Source of the DNA: Mucilaginibacter sp. OK268
GTDB lineage: Bacteria; Bacteroidota; Bacteroidia; Sphingobacteriales; Sphingobacteriaceae
DNA length: 64,000 nucleotides
NCBI RefSeq assembly: GCF_900103125.1
Contig: NZ_FNJV01000003.1
Span: 372,001-436,000, forward strand
Reading direction: 5' to 3'
Shown here: piece after piece, positions 1-10,082 of the stretch
Position numbering within the stretch: position 1 is the first letter of the stretch
Layout of the letters: each line of letters opens with the position of its first letter
Notes under the pieces: model-generated
Told to the model about the DNA's origin: nothing
Database searches by the model: none
What the model saw: only the letters and a program-made list of their open reading frames with translations
Position numbers and translations under genes: made by a program

Positions 1-602
1 GAAGGTATAGCCACGTTTAAAGATACATTAGCAGGATCGGTAATGGCTCCGCCATCCAGATCAGCTTCTGCCGCGTGGTCACCTGGCGATACAAACTGGG
101 TTTTGTTTACAAATAAACTTACCGTTTGTATGTTCTTTGCGGAGGCATCTGTGATCACTTTTTCGATGCTAAAGTTGGCCGTGATCTTACCGCTGGCAGC
201 AGTTAATTGCGCGTTCCTGATCATATAATAAGGAGTCACCTCAATGTTTACGGTTTGGTCGCCATTCAGGGCGATATTGATCGTATCCCTTCCTCCGGAT
301 GGAAGCTCTTTCCATTGAAAAGGTCCCTGTCCGCCCGGAATGGTGAATTTGTAATTACCGTTGAAGGTTAATACAGAGTAACTGCCATCCTGGTCAAATG
401 TACCGCTGATAGGCGTATTACCTTTATAACCTGTTTGATAAAGCTGAAAAGGAACCTGGTTATACTCCACACCAATGGGCGAGCCTTTGTACATTAACTG
501 CCCGTTCAACTTAACCGAGGGCGGTTTAACATTATCCAGTTTACAGCCCGCGGCCGAAAGTAGGAGGATAAATAGGGCTATGTGATGAAATTTGATTTTC
601 AT
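1..602 (-). CDS. DUF3823-type SusE-position surface lipoprotein (3' end cut by window)
   Basis: Reading leftwards from the ATG at 602, the frame stays open to the window edge (200 codons), so the C-terminus is missing. The protein opens with a lysine-containing hydrophobic signal ending LLSAAGC, a good lipobox with Cys at about residue 20. A beta-rich region follows whose early part (KLNGQLMYKGSPIGVEYNQV) resembles DUF3823 proteins found beside SusC/SusD pairs. These are thought to be outer-membrane, surface-exposed glycan-binding lipoproteins. It lies 24 bp downstream of the SusD-like gene on the same strand and is probably its operon partner. The family call is from memory of sequence style, not a search. 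Confidence 0.75.
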   Translation of the reverse strand, partial: MKIKFHHIALFILLLSAAGCKLDNVKPPSVKLNGQLMYKGSPIGVEYNQVPFQLYQTGYKGNTPISGTFDQDGSYSVLTFNGNYKFTIPGGQGPFQWKELPSGGRDTINIALNGDQTVNIEVTPYYMIRNAQLTAASGKITANFSIEKVITDASAKNIQTVSLFVNKTQFVSPGDHAAEADLDGGAITDPANVSLNVAIP

Positions 603-626
603 GATCTTTGAATTATAATAATTGAC

Positions 627-2531
627 TTATTGATTTGGTTGTCTCTTAATTTTTGGATTGGCAGATATAATACCATCGTTAATTTGTGAATAGTAATTAC
701 CCAACCTGAAATTAAGAACACCAGTTACCGGCGATGGTAAAACCTCCCTGAATACCCATTTGCCATCATTCGGGCTACCCGGACTATAATATTTATAAGG
801 ATACAGGCCCCATGGCTGTGTGTTTCTTTTTGTTGCCGAGCTGATATTGCTGGTTAGGTCGTTTAAACTTTCCGGATTGCCATCCCAAACTTTGGTGGCT
901 ATTCTCCAGCGTTTCATATCAAACAGTACATGCCCTTCAAATGAAAGCTCCGCACGGCGCTCATGAACTATACGATCAAAAGTGATATCACCGGCAGTTA
1001 GAGGTGTGGTTAAACCTGCACGGGCCCTTACCTGGTTCATATAAAGCGTAGCATCACTGGTTTGCCCTAATTCGAAAGCGGCTTCCGCGGCATTTAATAG
1101 AACCTCGGCATAACGGTAACGGATAAAGTTAACATCGCTTTGACGCCCCCTGCGACCAGATCCCGTTGCTGGGTCAAGATACTTACGGACATAAAAACCG
1201 GTTTGAGTACGTAACGGTTCGCCGGTTGGTGTAGGACCATCTTTACCTACAACCTGTACCTGCTCAGAGCTACCGGGCAGCGCGGCATAGTGTGTAGCAT
1301 CGTCGCTGCTGATGATATTACCGTTAGATAACAGATAACCACCCCATATATCGATGTATGCTGTTTTCCAGAAAAAGTGCGGCAGCATTACGGTACCGGC
1401 TAAACGGGCATCCCTACCCGCAAACGGATCCTGCTGATCTGCATAATAGATCGGGTTGCCTGCCCCGTCTTTAGTAGCTATCGGTGCAAAGGTGTTATCC
1501 AGTTTTTCAAATGACTGCACCAGGTTTAAGGAAGGATCTAAACGACCGGCATCCGAAGCCTCGTCTGATACGGAATAAGGTTGATCATTAGTAGTAAATG
1601 AATGTACTTTACCGGCGAGAGCTTTGAAATCCTCCACCCAAATTGATTCCTGGTTTACGCTGCTTTTATCTAAAAATATAGCGGCAAAATTGTCGGAGAG
1701 ATTGGGCAGTACCTGGTATAATTTATATGATCCGGCAGAGCCGCTGATGATCTCTTTTGCCGCGGCCAGGGCTTTGGTATAGTAGCCTGAAGCCATGCTT
1801 GATGGAATACCAACCTCACCACCGGATAAGGAAACCTGCGGTGTTGTGGCACCGTATTTTGCGATAGAGCCTGCATATAAGGCAGCTCTTGCTTCCATAG
1901 CCAGGGCCGCTGCTTTGGTGGCTCTTGATTTTTCAGTTGGATCTGAGGGTAATAAACCTTTGATCGCTTCGGCTTCGCTGATCACAAAATCATAGATATC
2001 AGATTCTTTGGAACGTGGAAATTGTAAGCCGATTACATTACCGCTATTATCATAAGTAAGTGTTTGGGTGATCAAAGGAACACCGCCCATTCTTTTAACC
2101 ATTTCAAAGTAGTAGGTGGCACGTAAAAAACGCCCTTCGGCCAGGAAACGGCTTTTGTCAGCGGCTAACAGTTTGGTGGAAGCGGTTACATTATCAATAA
2201 ACAAGTTAAGGTCGCGTACATACCCGTAATCCCAGGTACCCCAGGTGCCATAATCCCATGATCGGTTTTGCACAAAGCCGTATTGTCCATTATCTGAAGG
2301 GAATGATTCTCCAAAATCGGCAAAGGTTGTCCAGCCGTTATCCAGGCTCGAAAAGTCAAGCACCCGGTTATACAGATCGCCCAATACAGATAATACCAGT
2401 GCCGGATCTGAAAAAACCACATCGGTAGTGACCACTGATTTTGGCGGCACATTTAAAAAATCGCTATCTTTTTTGCATGATTCCGCGCTTATCAGTACCG
2501 AAATCATTGCTATTGTGAATATCTTTTTCAT
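627..2531 (-). CDS. SusD/RagB family nutrient-binding outer-membrane lipoprotein
   Basis: 634 residues from the ATG at 2531. The open frame runs further upstream to 2606, but only the MKKIFTIAMISVLISAESC start gives a proper lipoprotein signal (Cys at residue 19), so I chose it. SusD hallmarks are the N-terminal DFLNVPPKS segment, the helical TPR region (FLAEGRFLRATYYFEMVKRM), and the C-terminal RYRYAEVLLNAAEAAFELG and FEGHVLFDMKRWR segments. SusD proteins are surface lipoproteins that cap a SusC channel and bind glycan. The gene follows the SusC-like gene after 110 bp and precedes the DUF3823 gene. The polysaccharide substrate cannot be read from the sequence. Confidence 0.95.
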   Translation of the reverse strand: MKKIFTIAMISVLISAESCKKDSDFLNVPPKSVVTTDVVFSDPALVLSVLGDLYNRVLDFSSLDNGWTTFADFGESFPSDNGQYGFVQNRSWDYGTWGTWDYGYVRDLNLFIDNVTASTKLLAADKSRFLAEGRFLRATYYFEMVKRMGGVPLITQTLTYDNSGNVIGLQFPRSKESDIYDFVISEAEAIKGLLPSDPTEKSRATKAAALAMEARAALYAGSIAKYGATTPQVSLSGGEVGIPSSMASGYYTKALAAAKEIISGSAGSYKLYQVLPNLSDNFAAIFLDKSSVNQESIWVEDFKALAGKVHSFTTNDQPYSVSDEASDAGRLDPSLNLVQSFEKLDNTFAPIATKDGAGNPIYYADQQDPFAGRDARLAGTVMLPHFFWKTAYIDIWGGYLLSNGNIISSDDATHYAALPGSSEQVQVVGKDGPTPTGEPLRTQTGFYVRKYLDPATGSGRRGRQSDVNFIRYRYAEVLLNAAEAAFELGQTSDATLYMNQVRARAGLTTPLTAGDITFDRIVHERRAELSFEGHVLFDMKRWRIATKVWDGNPESLNDLTSNISSATKRNTQPWGLYPYKYYSPGSPNDGKWVFREVLPSPVTGVLNFRLGNYYSQINDGIISANPKIKRQPNQ

Positions 2532-2641
2532 TAGAACAATTTGTTTTTTAAGGGCAATGAAGCTATCAGGAGCTATATTTATTTTGTTTTTTGAGCGGCA
2601 GCTCATGATGGTTTCATTGAATATTTTACTTAATGTTTTTA

Positions 2642-5600
2642 TTAAAAGGTTAGGTTAACACCAAAGTTGTAAACCCTGCTTTGCGGCGTTTGCAAACCGT
2701 TATCGTCATTAACCTCCGGGTCAACTCCATACTGACGCAGGTTATCTATAGAAAACAGGTTGTATACGTTGGCGTAGAATCTCGCCCTTTTAATTTTCAC
2801 CTTCGCTAACAGGTCTTTGGGTAACGAGTAACCTATTTCAATTGTCCTGGCCCGTAAATATTTCACATTGTGTAACCAGAAAGTAGAGTTTGCAGAGTAG
2901 TCATAATGATTAGTGCCCACATTGTTCCGGTTCACCGGGTATTTACCAGACACCCAGGTACTGTTCACATCATTAGGGTTGCTCAGGTGCCAGCTATCCA
3001 GGAAAATGGTATTTAAGTTGCCATTATTCTGGAAAGCCCATCTCGATTCCCAGTTTTGGCTCCATGAATAACCAGAACCACCAGAGAAGTCGGCGTGAAA
3101 ATCAAAACCTTTATAAGCCAGACCCAATGAAAAGCCAAAATTTATGTTAGGTTGCGCACCCAGGCCATAACCAATGGGGCGAGTATCGTTACCGTCAATT
3201 TTACCATCGCCATTTTGATCTTTGTAGATCAAATCGCCGGGTAATACGGTGCTGTTACCTTTTCCGTCTTCATTTATTTTATAAGCATTGATCTGGTCGG
3301 CTGAGGTAAATTGTCCGATAACCTGGTATCCCCAGAAAATATTAGCGGTACGGTTATTTTGTGAGCGGAAGTACTCATCCAAAGAGTTACTAAAAGGAGT
3401 ATCAGCAAAAATCCCTGTTTTTTTGCGGCTATAAGAGAAATTTCCGCCAATGTTGTAGCTTACTTCGCCAATTCTGTTGTTATAAGCCAGGGATATTTCA
3501 GCGCCGCGTTGCGAGTCGGTATTTTCATTGATGCCGGGTAAACCAAAGCCTACTTCATTCGGCAGCACTACGCTATAATTGTTTCCAACAATGCCGGTAC
3601 GTGATCTTTTAAAATACTCAATAGCACCGGTTAACTTGTTATTCAACATACTGAAATCGGCACCTACGTTAAATATTTTACTTTTCATCCAGGATACATT
3701 AGTAACCGGGATACCTTTATTAATTGATGTTGAAACCGGGTTGCCATCCAATATAGCTACGTTACCGGCGGCACCATTTGCGTAATTATAGCCAGACAGA
3801 TAAGCATATGGAGTTACAATAGGTGTATTTCCGCTCGCGTCATAAGGGCTCCTGTCATCACCCAATACACCGTATGATGCCCTGAATTTCAAATCATTCA
3901 GGAAACTGTTATCACCCAGCAGTTTTTTCATAAAACCCTCATTGGTGATCCTCCATCCTACGGATACTCCAGGGAAATAACCTACCCGGTGAGCCGGGTC
4001 AAACAGATAGGATGCATCCCTTCTGCCCAATGCTTCTAAATAATAACGATTATCATAGTTATAATTTAAGCGGGCTACATAACCTATACGAGCCTCTGAA
4101 TCGTCACTATCCTGGTACTGATCCATAGTTGGGAAATAGATCAGGGGCAGGTTATTTGATATGGGGTTAGCATGCAGCCAGTTCCTCAAGTGCTCTTTAT
4201 GGATGCGTTCGTTAACCAACGTAGCGCCAATAGTGCTTTTACCAAACGTGTTATTATAGCTTAACTGAAGCTGGGTTGTAGTGCTAAGCTCTTTCCGTTG
4301 CTCACGCTCACGCCATGGGTTGGTAACAGCATGGGTTATATCATAATTACCGGTTTGTTGATTGTAGGTATAGGCGTTGTAAGTATACTCGTGGTTGTTT
4401 AGTAACTCATCGGCATAGTAATACGAATAGTCATACTTTGCGGTAAGGCCCTTTATCCCGGGGATAATATACTCGGCTTCAAAATTAGTTTGTAATACCC
4501 GCCAGTCTTGGTGCCAGACACCCGAAAGCTTATCATTTAAAAACGCGTAGTTTGCTTCGGTATGCGGACCGTTATCGCGCAAATAAGCTGGGTTGTCATT
4601 GGCATAAGGCCGATCTAAAGGGGTATTTTCCAAGATTCCCAGTTTTGCTAAGAAATAGTCGTCCCCACCAGGAACACCTGGATTTTCACGTGTTTCTATC
4701 CTACCATTAATATTCATGCTCACCGAAAGACCGGCTGCTACCCTTGCCTTTACGTTTGATTGAATATTGGTACGCCTGAAAAGATATTCGGCTCCAGCCG
4801 GTGAATTTTGATATAAACTGGTTCCTGCTACATAGTAGGTCACCCGATCGTTTCCCCCGGTAAAATCGGCATGGAACGAATTTAGCGGCGCGCCGGAATT
4901 TGCCAAAACAAATGGTTTCCAGTTAAAGCTCTGGTATCCGGGATCTGTACCTGCTTTATACTTTGCCAGCTCGGCATCGGTTATAGATGTACTACCATTG
5001 GTAATTACCTGTGCGGCGGCCAGAGCTTTCATATAATCGTAGGAATTGGTCAATACGTTTGGAAACCTGTCCCATGATTGGAATCCCAGGTAAGAGTCGA
5101 CATTAATGCGACCTTCACCAGAACCTCTTTTTGTGGTTACCACTACCACACCATTACCAGCACGTACACCATAAATAGCCGCCGATGCATCTTTCAATAC
5201 CGAAATACTTTCCACATCATTGGGTGCGAGGTTATTAAACTGCCCTTCATCCTGCTGAATTCCGTCGATTACGTATAATGGCGTACCCATATTACGGATC
5301 TGGACGCTGGCGCTGGCACCTGGTCGCCCTTCTGATTGTCTGAAGGTTACTCCAGGTATTTTGCCTGCTAAACCCGTACTAACGGTAGAACCACCATGCA
5401 CGCGTTCAATATCCTTACTGGTTATGCTGGATATAGCACCTGTTATAGAGGCCCTTTTTTGCGTGCCGTAGCCCGTTACCACCACTTCCTGAAGCGACGA
5501 GTTATTTGATTTAAGACGGATAGCAATAACCGACCTGCCATTAGTCGGGATCTCGGCGGTTACAAAGCCAATATAACTCACAACCAAAATACTGTTGGCA

Positions 5601-5872
5601 TCGGGAACATTGAGGGTAAATTTCCCTTTAATGTCGGTTGTTGTACCGGCCTGGGTTCCTTGCACACGGATAGCAACACCGGTAAGCATTTCGCCGGTGG
5701 TATCAGCTACCGTACCGCTTATCCTGAATTTATTTTGCGCGGATGCGAAGAACGGGGTAAATAGGTAAAACATAAAGAAAAAAGCAACTAATGCTAATTT
5801 TAGGTCCCATTTATTGGGCGGCCATTGCAAGCGGAAATACTCTACTTGTTTGAGTAGTAAAAATTTTCTCAT
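2642..5872 (-). CDS. SusC/RagA family TonB-linked outer-membrane transporter
   Basis: 1076 residues, the usual length for the family. A signal segment ends near FFASAQ. A carboxypeptidase-regulatory-like beta-sandwich follows (FRISGTVADTTGEMLTGVAI, about residues 48-125). The plug domain contains LQEVVVTGYGTQKRASITGA and the very conserved DVESISVLKDASAAIYGVRA. The remainder is a 22-strand-type barrel ending in an aromatic C-terminus (FGVNLTF). It imports oligosaccharides across the outer membrane using TonB energy and works with the downstream SusD-like lid. It is divergent from the hybrid regulator gene, with 192 bp between the starts. Confidence 0.96.
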   Translation of the reverse strand: MRKFLLLKQVEYFRLQWPPNKWDLKLALVAFFFMFYLFTPFFASAQNKFRISGTVADTTGEMLTGVAIRVQGTQAGTTTDIKGKFTLNVPDANSILVVSYIGFVTAEIPTNGRSVIAIRLKSNNSSLQEVVVTGYGTQKRASITGAISSITSKDIERVHGGSTVSTGLAGKIPGVTFRQSEGRPGASASVQIRNMGTPLYVIDGIQQDEGQFNNLAPNDVESISVLKDASAAIYGVRAGNGVVVVTTKRGSGEGRINVDSYLGFQSWDRFPNVLTNSYDYMKALAAAQVITNGSTSITDAELAKYKAGTDPGYQSFNWKPFVLANSGAPLNSFHADFTGGNDRVTYYVAGTSLYQNSPAGAEYLFRRTNIQSNVKARVAAGLSVSMNINGRIETRENPGVPGGDDYFLAKLGILENTPLDRPYANDNPAYLRDNGPHTEANYAFLNDKLSGVWHQDWRVLQTNFEAEYIIPGIKGLTAKYDYSYYYADELLNNHEYTYNAYTYNQQTGNYDITHAVTNPWREREQRKELSTTTQLQLSYNNTFGKSTIGATLVNERIHKEHLRNWLHANPISNNLPLIYFPTMDQYQDSDDSEARIGYVARLNYNYDNRYYLEALGRRDASYLFDPAHRVGYFPGVSVGWRITNEGFMKKLLGDNSFLNDLKFRASYGVLGDDRSPYDASGNTPIVTPYAYLSGYNYANGAAGNVAILDGNPVSTSINKGIPVTNVSWMKSKIFNVGADFSMLNNKLTGAIEYFKRSRTGIVGNNYSVVLPNEVGFGLPGINENTDSQRGAEISLAYNNRIGEVSYNIGGNFSYSRKKTGIFADTPFSNSLDEYFRSQNNRTANIFWGYQVIGQFTSADQINAYKINEDGKGNSTVLPGDLIYKDQNGDGKIDGNDTRPIGYGLGAQPNINFGFSLGLAYKGFDFHADFSGGSGYSWSQNWESRWAFQNNGNLNTIFLDSWHLSNPNDVNSTWVSGKYPVNRNNVGTNHYDYSANSTFWLHNVKYLRARTIEIGYSLPKDLLAKVKIKRARFYANVYNLFSIDNLRQYGVDPEVNDDNGLQTPQSRVYNFGVNLTF

Positions 5873-5935
5873 AAATGATTTATTTAATTGGTTAAGTATT
5901 TAATTTAAAAATGTAGGTTTGACAGATTTAAATTA

Positions 5936-6029
5936 TACCGTAAAGAAAAAGCATTTTCGCCCCACCTATTAACCAAATCATATCAATTATTAGTCAAAAC
6001 GTATCATTTTTTACCGTAACGAAAACGCT
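5936..6029. promoter_or_regulatory. Imperfect 18-bp direct repeat between susC-like and hybrid regulator genes
   Basis: TACCGTAAAGAAAAAGCA at 5936-5953 and TACCGTAACGAAAACGCT at 6012-6029 match at 15 of 18 positions, spaced 76 bp start to start (about seven helical turns). They sit in the 192-bp gap between the SusC-like start and the regulator. AraC-type DNA-binding domains often use direct repeats, so these are candidate sites for the adjacent hybrid regulator; this is an inference. Confidence 0.45.
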
Positions 6030-6042
6030 TGCTGAGAATGGT

Positions 6043-6050
6043 TATATTTG
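6043..6050 (+). promoter_or_regulatory. TAnnTTTG -7 box of hybrid regulator gene
   Basis: TATATTTG matches the Bacteroidota vegetative -7 consensus and lies 14 bp before the TTG start at 6065, predicting a leader of under ten bases. Confidence 0.55.
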
Positions 6051-6064
6051 CTTATTGAACGATT

Positions 6065-9000
6065 TTGAAACCTGTATTTTTAGCTTCTTTATTATTACTC
6101 CTGTCATTTAATATCTGCTGTGCACAATCGTACTATTTCAGACATTACCAGGTAGAACAGGGGTTGTCAAACAATACCGTTTACTGCATTGTGCAGGACA
6201 AACGCGGTTTTTTATGGCTCGGAACCAAGGATGGGCTCAACCGTTTTGATGGATATAGTTTTAAAACTTTCAGACACGATACCAAGGATAAAAAAAGCGT
6301 TTCCAGCAACATGATCCATGCTTTGTGTTTGGACAAGGATGGAAATTTATGGGTAGGTAATGATCAGGGGCTTGATCGTTATGACTTTAAAACCGAAACC
6401 TTCACACATATAAACGCTTCTAATACCGACGCAGTTAGGTGTATAGTAAATGATCAAAATAATAATTGCTGGTTTGTAGGCGGGCCTCTGTTGATGAAAT
6501 ATAATGGTAAAACAGGTAAAATATCAGATTACAAATCATTCCAGCATTTTGAAGCCACTTCCGTAGCTATCAATACTGATGGTACAGTATGGGTATCATC
6601 ATCAATAGGTAATCTGGAAAAGTTAGACACCATAACTCATTCGTTTACAAGCTATAGCATGTTTAAAAACTCCAGGCCCGTAGCTTCAAACTTTATCGAA
6701 AAAATATATGAGGCCGGTGATAATAAGATATTTGTAGGCACGACCAATCAGGGTTTTAAAGAATTTGACTGTACAAATGGAAGATACCGAGATCTCCTGA
6801 CCTACAATCCAAATAAAACTGAAATTTATGTGCGCGATTTCGTGAGATATACTGATCATGAATTTTGGATAGCTACAGAATCGGGCGTATTTATTTACGA
6901 TACCCAAAAAAACTCATTTATCAACCTTAAAAAACATTTTAACGACCCCTATTCCATATCTGATAATGCTGTATATGCCGTTTACAAGGACGCGGAAGGG
7001 GGGCTTTGGGCGGGCACTTATTTTGGCGGAGTGAATTATTACCCCAAGCAATACTCCACCTTCAATAAGTTTTACCCAGGCTCAGATAAAACTGGTTTAC
7101 AGGGTAATGTAGTCAGAGAAATTTGTAAAGATCAATACGGCAACCTGTGGATGGGGACAGAAGATAATGGACTGAACAAACTAAGCCCCAACAAACGAAC
7201 CTGGACACATTACTCTCCGGGTGTTAGAAATAGCATATCAAATACCAACATACATGGTTTACTGGCCAACGGAAATGAGTTGTTTATCGGGACCTTTGAA
7301 CGTGGACTTGATATTTTAGATATCCCAAGCGGTAAAGTCATAAGATATTACCTGGCAGGCGAAGCCCGGAACATGTTGAAAAGTAATTTCATAATTACTT
7401 TTTGTAAAACGCGCTCGGGTATAATTTTAGTTGGCACTACCCGGGGCTTATACAGATATAATAACGCTACAAAAGATTTCTCACTAATTAACGGTGTTCC
7501 GCCATATGACTTTATTTACTGCATTACAGAAGATCATAGCGGCAAGATCTGGGTGGGCACAGTACATGATGGTATTTACTATTATGATCCGGTTAAGGAT
7601 ACGGGCAGCAAACTAAATGATGTACATGCTATAACAAATACCCTCAACAGCAGTACCGTTAACGGATTGTTTGAGGATAGCGATCATCAATTGTGGTTTG
7701 CGACTGAAGGTTTGGGGTTGTGGAATTATAATCCAATTCAAAAAAGCTATAAATTTTACAACTTAAACAATGGTTTTCCAAGTAACTATGTTTTCAGAAT
7801 ATTAGAAGACAATGAAAAAAATCTTTGGATAAGCACCACCCGTGGCCTTGTGTCCCTAAACATCACCACCAGAAATATAAAAATCTACACAAAAGCTAGT
7901 GGCTTGTTAAGCGATCAGTTTAACTATAACTCCGCCTTCGAGGACACTGATGGCACTATGTATTTTGGTTGTGTAAGGGGCATGGTTAGCTTTAACCCTT
8001 CACAATTTAAAAAAAATGATTTTGTAGCGCCTGTTTATATTACCGGTATACAAGTACACAACCAGGAGATCTCCGTTAACGGCAGCGATTCTTTACTACA
8101 CCGGTCAATCATCTGTACCAAACAGCTCAGCCTAAATCATAACCAGTCCTCATTCAGTATTGATTTCGCGGCATTGAGTTATCCCTCGCCCGAGATGACC
8201 CAGTATAAATATATGATGAAGGGTCTTGATAAGAACTGGACTTTTTTAAAAACCAACCGTAAAGTATATTTCACCCAATTACAGCCGGGGCACTACACCT
8301 TTATTGTTAAGGCAGCCAATAACAATGGCTTATGGTTAACCAAAGAAGCAAGGCTCGAAATCACTATAACCCCTCCTTTCTGGGAAAGCATCTGGGCTTA
8401 TATAATTTATCTGTTATTGATATTACTTGCTGTATATTACTTACTTAAGCAATACCACATTAAAACACGCGACAAGAACAAAAGGCTTATCGAGATACTG
8501 GAAAACGATAAGGAAAAGCAGATCTATAATGCCAAAATAGAGTTTTTTACTAATGTGGCCCATGAGATACGTACCCCGCTTACCTTGATAAAAGGGCCGA
8601 TGGAAAAGGTGATCAAGAAAGCAGGCAGTGTTCCGGAGATACAGCACAACCTGCAGATCATGGAAAAAAACACCAATCGCTTGTTGGAACTGACCAATCA
8701 ACTGCTTGATTTTCGAAAAACCGAAACCAATGGTTTTAGTCTCAGCTTTGTTAAAACGGATATCACCGAATTGCTTGCCGATACCTTTTTAAGGTTCAAA
8801 CCCATGGCCGAACAGAAAAATATTCATTACGAATTTAAGCATCCCCCAAAAAACTTGTATGCTTATGTGGATATTGAGGCTTTCACCAAAATTATAAGCA
8901 ACCTCATCAACAACGCCATCAAATATGGCCGCTCGGTGGTTGAAGTAGAATTATTGGAGCTTCAACCTGATGAGGGTACCTTTTCTATTGAGATCAGGAA

Positions 9001-10063
9001 TAACGGGCACATCGTTCCTTACGAAATGCGCGAGAAAATATTTGAACCTTTCTTCCGTCTCAAAGAGTCTGAAAAACAGATTGGTACCGGCATCGGGCTC
9101 TCTCTTTCACGCTCCCTCACCGGGCTGCATAAAGGTGTATTGGTGCTTAGCAAACCTATTGATGATCTGAACACATTTTTGTTAACCCTACCGGTACACC
9201 AGGATGAGGAATTTGATCTGTACAATATACCCGACGATTATGAACTGACTGATAAAACCAAAGAGGAGGATTTTGACTTTATGAAACCAATTATACTTTT
9301 AGTGGATGATAACCCCGAAATACTCGATTTTATTTCGGACGACCTGAGCGAAAAATATTCGGTCATTAAAGCTTTGAACGGTCAGGAAGCCCTGGATATG
9401 ATTGAAATTGAGAACATCCAGCTCATCATTAGCGATGTGATGATGCCTGTAATGGATGGCTTTGAACTATGCAAAAAAATAAAGACCAACTTTGATCATA
9501 GTCACATCCCCATCATACTGCTTACAGCCAAAAATACCCTGCAAAGTAAAATAGAAGGGCTTGAAGTAGGTGCCGATGCCTATATCGAAAAGCCTTTCTC
9601 GCCCGAGCATTTACAGGTGCAGATAGCCAACCTGTTGATTAACCGCAATAAGATACGGGAGCATTTTGCCAGTTCGCCGCTGGCCGGTATCAATACCATG
9701 GCTTACTCCAAGCCCGATGAAAGCTTCCTGGACCGGCTAAACGCAGCCATCATCAAAAACATCCAAAACCCCGAGCTTGATGTGGAGCAAATTGCCAGCT
9801 TAATGAACATGAGCAAACCTACCTTATATCGTAAGGTAAAAGCCATATCCAACCTCACCATTAACGAACTCATCAACATTACCCGGCTAAAAGCTGCCGC
9901 CAAGCTGCTGGAAGATGGCGATTATAAGATCTACGAAGTAGCTGCCATGGTGGGTTACAGTTCGCAATCGCACCTGGGGCGTAACTTCCTGAAACAGTTT
10001 GGCACTACCCCCACCGAGTATCAGCAAAACAAAAAAAACCTCAAGACCCGACCCGTTAATTAA
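6065..10063 (+). CDS. Hybrid two-component sensor/response regulator (HTCS) with AraC output
   Basis: 1332 residues from a TTG start, chosen because it immediately precedes a signal peptide (KPVFLASLLLLLSFNICCAQ). A periplasmic two-bladed propeller sensor follows (repeated GLSNNTVYCIVQDKRGFLWLG-type blades to about residue 660). Then come a Y_Y_Y domain, a transmembrane helix near 777-799, a HisKA domain with phospho-acceptor His833 in NVAHEIRTPLTLIKGP, a HATPase domain (NLINNAIKYG, GTGIGLSLS), a receiver domain with Asp1124 (IISDVMMPVMDGFEL), and a C-terminal AraC-type HTH ending near 1320. Such one-protein regulators bind a glycan breakdown product in the periplasm and switch on the neighbouring SusC/D locus. 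It is followed by a GH43 gene after 19 bp. Confidence 0.96.
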   Translation: MKPVFLASLLLLLSFNICCAQSYYFRHYQVEQGLSNNTVYCIVQDKRGFLWLGTKDGLNRFDGYSFKTFRHDTKDKKSVSSNMIHALCLDKDGNLWVGNDQGLDRYDFKTETFTHINASNTDAVRCIVNDQNNNCWFVGGPLLMKYNGKTGKISDYKSFQHFEATSVAINTDGTVWVSSSIGNLEKLDTITHSFTSYSMFKNSRPVASNFIEKIYEAGDNKIFVGTTNQGFKEFDCTNGRYRDLLTYNPNKTEIYVRDFVRYTDHEFWIATESGVFIYDTQKNSFINLKKHFNDPYSISDNAVYAVYKDAEGGLWAGTYFGGVNYYPKQYSTFNKFYPGSDKTGLQGNVVREICKDQYGNLWMGTEDNGLNKLSPNKRTWTHYSPGVRNSISNTNIHGLLANGNELFIGTFERGLDILDIPSGKVIRYYLAGEARNMLKSNFIITFCKTRSGIILVGTTRGLYRYNNATKDFSLINGVPPYDFIYCITEDHSGKIWVGTVHDGIYYYDPVKDTGSKLNDVHAITNTLNSSTVNGLFEDSDHQLWFATEGLGLWNYNPIQKSYKFYNLNNGFPSNYVFRILEDNEKNLWISTTRGLVSLNITTRNIKIYTKASGLLSDQFNYNSAFEDTDGTMYFGCVRGMVSFNPSQFKKNDFVAPVYITGIQVHNQEISVNGSDSLLHRSIICTKQLSLNHNQSSFSIDFAALSYPSPEMTQYKYMMKGLDKNWTFLKTNRKVYFTQLQPGHYTFIVKAANNNGLWLTKEARLEITITPPFWESIWAYIIYLLLILLAVYYLLKQYHIKTRDKNKRLIEILENDKEKQIYNAKIEFFTNVAHEIRTPLTLIKGPMEKVIKKAGSVPEIQHNLQIMEKNTNRLLELTNQLLDFRKTETNGFSLSFVKTDITELLADTFLRFKPMAEQKNIHYEFKHPPKNLYAYVDIEAFTKIISNLINNAIKYGRSVVEVELLELQPDEGTFSIEIRNNGHIVPYEMREKIFEPFFRLKESEKQIGTGIGLSLSRSLTGLHKGVLVLSKPIDDLNTFLLTLPVHQDEEFDLYNIPDDYELTDKTKEEDFDFMKPIILLVDDNPEILDFISDDLSEKYSVIKALNGQEALDMIEIENIQLIISDVMMPVMDGFELCKKIKTNFDHSHIPIILLTAKNTLQSKIEGLEVGADAYIEKPFSPEHLQVQIANLLINRNKIREHFASSPLAGINTMAYSKPDESFLDRLNAAIIKNIQNPELDVEQIASLMNMSKPTLYRKVKAISNLTINELINITRLKAAAKLLEDGDYKIYEVAAMVGYSSQSHLGRNFLKQFGTTPTEYQQNKKNLKTRPVN

Positions 10064-10082
10064 ACATCCTATACCACTATAC

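Noticed and set aside
2532..2606. N-terminal extension of the SusD-like gene
   Set aside because: The lipoprotein signal starts at 2531; the extension is not signal-like.
9999..10082. N-terminal extension of the GH43 gene
   Set aside because: Would overlap the regulator gene and hide the signal peptide that begins at 10083.
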